Below are positions 6,467-8,367 of a stretch of DNA of 8,367 bases, piece after piece. A program made the translations under genes and the position numbers. This DNA comes from JBBIII01 sp037446575 (lineage in GTDB: Bacteria > Bacteroidota > Ignavibacteria > UBA10030): positions 1-8,367 of the forward strand of contig JBBIII010000094.1 of assembly GCA_037446575.1 (NCBI GenBank). The letters run 5' to 3'. The notes below the pieces were generated by a model, which did no database searches, was not told where the DNA came from, and saw only the letters and a program-made list of their open reading frames with translations. Each line of letters opens with the position of its first letter. Position 1 is the stretch's first letter.

Positions 6467-7006
6467 ATGGAAAAAGAACTTATACACGGAACAACTATAA
6501 TAGGCATTAGACATAAGGGCGAAGTTGCAATCGGTGGAGATGGTCAGGTTACGATAGGCAATACGGTAATGAAACAGAAATCAAATAAAATTAGACGCTT
6601 ATATAACAATTCAGTTTTAGTCGGGTTTGCTGGCTCAGCGGCTGATGCTTTTAGCTTATTAGAACGCTTTGAAGAAAAGCTAGAACAGCACCAAGGACAA
6701 TTAGTGCGTGCGGCGGTGGAACTTGCAAAACTTTGGCGCACGGACAAATATCTTCGCCAGCTTGAAGCATTGCTTGCAGTCCTCGATAAGGATCACGCTT
6801 TAATAGTTTCAGGCAATGGAGATGTAATAGAGCCGGATGATGGGATAGTAGCAATTGGCTCTGGCGGGAGCTTTGCTTTAGCCGCTGCTCGTATGTTAGT
6901 AAAACATACTAACCTATCTTCAAAGGAAATTGTAAAAGAATCTTTAAACACAGCATCAGAAATTTGCATTTACACAAACAATAATATCACAATAGAAGAG
7001 TTGTAA
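6467..7006 (+). CDS. hslV: ATP-dependent protease peptidase subunit HslV (ClpQ)
   Basis: A 179-residue precursor of the HslV threonine peptidase, which forms a two-ring dodecamer capped by the HslU ATPase and degrades misfolded or regulatory proteins in the cytoplasm. The motif HGTTIIGIRHKG (7-18) marks the processing site. Removal of an eight-residue propeptide exposes Thr9 as the catalytic N-terminal nucleophile. GGDGQVT (23-29), the lysine-rich VMKQKSNKIRRL segment (34-45), GFAGSAADAF (53-62) and the C-terminal ICIYTNNNITIEEL, which contacts HslU, are all typical. Length matches the family. The stop is five bases from the hslU start, so the two subunits should be translated together. No strong Shine-Dalgarno is present; GGGAA (6455-6459) is a weak match. 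Confidence 0.97.
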   Translation: MEKELIHGTTIIGIRHKGEVAIGGDGQVTIGNTVMKQKSNKIRRLYNNSVLVGFAGSAADAFSLLERFEEKLEQHQGQLVRAAVELAKLWRTDKYLRQLEALLAVLDKDHALIVSGNGDVIEPDDGIVAIGSGGSFALAAARMLVKHTNLSSKEIVKESLNTASEICIYTNNNITIEEL

Positions 7007-7011
7007 TTACA

Positions 7012-8367
7012 GTGGCAAAAAAACAAACATTGATACCAACCGAAGAATTAACACCTCGTCAAATAGTTCGAGAATTAGATAAATATATAATAGGTCAACA
7101 AGCCGCCAAAAAAGCCGTTGCAATAGCGCTTCGTAATCGTTGGCGAAGATTGCAAGTTGCCGGAACTTTGCGCGAAGATATTATGCCAAATAATATCATC
7201 CTAATTGGACCAACCGGCGTAGGAAAAACTGAAATTGCAAGGCGGTTGGCAAAATTATCAAATGCGCCTTTCATAAAAGTAGAAGCATCAAAATTCACGG
7301 AAGTTGGTTATGTAGGCAGAGATGTCGAATCTATTGTTCGAGATTTGACAGAAATTGCCGTCAACATGATAAAAGCAGAAAAATCTAAGCAAGTCGAAAA
7401 TAAAGCAAATGAACTTGCAGAAGAAAGATTATTAGATATTTTGCTCCCCCCGCCTAAACGTAATCGCAGTACAGAAGAAAACAAAACACAAGAAGTTGAT
7501 GAGGAAAACACGCGTCATAAATTTCGTGAAAAACTTCGCTCTGGCGCATTAGAAGAGCGAATGGTAGAACTCGAATTAACTTCAACTTCGATGCCACTTA
7601 TGCAAGTGATGGGTCCTTTCAATTTTGAAGAGATGGGAATTAATATACAAGAAATGTTTGGGAATATTATGCCAAAGAAGGGTAAGCGTCGAAAAGTAAC
7701 AATTGCAGAGGCACGACGTATTCTTAGTCAAGAAGAATCCCAAAAACTAATAGATATGGAAAAAGTTATAAAAGAAGCTATAGAGCGAGTCGAAAATTCA
7801 GGTATAGTATTTATCGATGAGATTGATAAAATCGCAAGCTCGCGAGGACAGAGTTCCGGTCCAGATGTTTCACGCGAAGGAGTACAACGCGATTTACTTC
7901 CTATTGTTGAAGGTTCGAGCGTTCTAACTAAATATGGTATGGTAAGAACAGACCATGTGCTTTTCATAGCATCCGGCGCTTTTCATGTTTCAAAACCATC
8001 AGATTTAATTCCTGAGCTTCAAGGTCGATTCCCTATCCGAGTAGAACTTAGCAGTCTTTCTGAGGATGACTTCGTAAAAATTCTGACATTACCTCAAAAT
8101 GCGCTTATCAAACAATATGAAGCTTTATTAAAAACTGAAGGAGTCTCAGTTTCATTCGAAGATAATGCCGTTAAGGAAATCGCAAAAATTGCATTCGAAG
8201 TTAATGAGCAAGTTGAAAATATTGGCGCTCGCCGTCTGCACACGATTATTACTACTTTGTTGGAAGACATACTCTTTGATACACCGGATGGAATTGAAGA
8301 ATCAATAATTATAATAAAACAGGAAACTGTTCAAAATAAATTAGCTTCTATTGTGAAGAACCGAGAC
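7012..8367 (+). CDS. hslU: ATP-dependent protease ATPase subunit HslU (ClpY), 3' end cut off
   Basis: 452 codons are visible and the frame stays open to the last base. The family usually ends in a DLSR(Y/F)IL tail and the window stops at the D of KNRD, so an estimated six codons plus the stop are missing. HslU is the hexameric AAA+ unfoldase that feeds substrates to HslV. Visible motifs: Walker A GPTGVGKT (66-73), the pore loop GYVG (99-102), the inserted I-domain (about 110-245) with a charged, variable stretch (PPPKRNRSTEENK onward), Walker B VFIDEID (266-272), SGPDVSREGVQRDLLP, the sensor/arginine-finger segment SGAFH through PELQGRFPIR (321-343) and sensor 2 GARRLHT (405-411). I chose GTG 7012 because it follows hslV by five bases and gives the expected short N-terminus before LTPRQIVREL. 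There is no in-frame ATG before Met58, which would lie beyond the conserved N-terminal segment and close to Walker A. Confidence 0.96.
   Translation, partial: MAKKQTLIPTEELTPRQIVRELDKYIIGQQAAKKAVAIALRNRWRRLQVAGTLREDIMPNNIILIGPTGVGKTEIARRLAKLSNAPFIKVEASKFTEVGYVGRDVESIVRDLTEIAVNMIKAEKSKQVENKANELAEERLLDILLPPPKRNRSTEENKTQEVDEENTRHKFREKLRSGALEERMVELELTSTSMPLMQVMGPFNFEEMGINIQEMFGNIMPKKGKRRKVTIAEARRILSQEESQKLIDMEKVIKEAIERVENSGIVFIDEIDKIASSRGQSSGPDVSREGVQRDLLPIVEGSSVLTKYGMVRTDHVLFIASGAFHVSKPSDLIPELQGRFPIRVELSSLSEDDFVKILTLPQNALIKQYEALLKTEGVSVSFEDNAVKEIAKIAFEVNEQVENIGARRLHTIITTLLEDILFDTPDGIEESIIIIKQETVQNKLASIVKNRD

Noticed and set aside
1..8367. CRISPR array, transposase, phage or defence genes
   Set aside because: No regularly spaced repeats, transposase or integrase motifs, or defence-type domains were found; all long frames are explained by the housekeeping genes listed.

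Overview
The window reads as an ordinary chromosomal segment of an AT-rich, free-living Gram-negative bacterium. The best fit is the Bacteroidota/Chlorobiota/Ignavibacteriota side of the tree. This rests on: a GlmM with archaeal/Bacteroidetes-style motifs (GGEGSGG, SNTEP); a DUF3109 cysteine-cluster protein of the Bacteroidota type; a probable outer-membrane protein with a classical signal peptide; complete sigma-54 and HslVU genes; and start codons that mostly lack a Shine-Dalgarno sequence. The assignment is inference from protein style. No rRNA or other phylogenetic marker RNA is present.

Layout, all genes on the + strand. Positions 1-555 hold no convincing gene. The first ~200 bases are a cluster of short inverted repeats: two related hairpins with TGTCATTCCCGC/TGTCATGCCCGC arms, and a 14-bp hairpin with TGTCAGACA in both arms. 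These look like dispersed REP-type elements. A 12-bp perfect palindrome follows at 354-365, then AT-rich leader DNA. Next come glmM (556-1911) and, 11 bases later, an exported protein of unknown function that may be an outer-membrane barrel (1923-3014). A 254-base spacer with no convincing gene separates this pair from a compact run: dprA (3269-4363), a DUF3109 protein (4411-4989), rpoN (5005-6447), hslV (6467-7006) and hslU (7012 to the window end, lacking only an estimated six codons and the stop).

The genes serve amino-sugar and envelope precursor synthesis (GlmM), the outer envelope (exported protein), protection of incoming single-stranded DNA and RecA loading (DprA), transcription from -24/-12 promoters (sigma-54) and ATP-dependent proteolysis (HslVU). 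Gaps of 47, 15, 19 and 5 bases suggest that dprA through hslU are one transcription unit. All catalytic or binding motifs I could check are intact, and I see no frameshift, pseudogene or mobile-element gene.

I looked for an undescribed system and did not find strong evidence of one. The most worthwhile leads are the repeat cluster at the left edge, the unrecognised exported protein with conserved-looking His/Arg/Asn-Glu/Asp residues, and the DUF3109 protein placed between dprA and rpoN.
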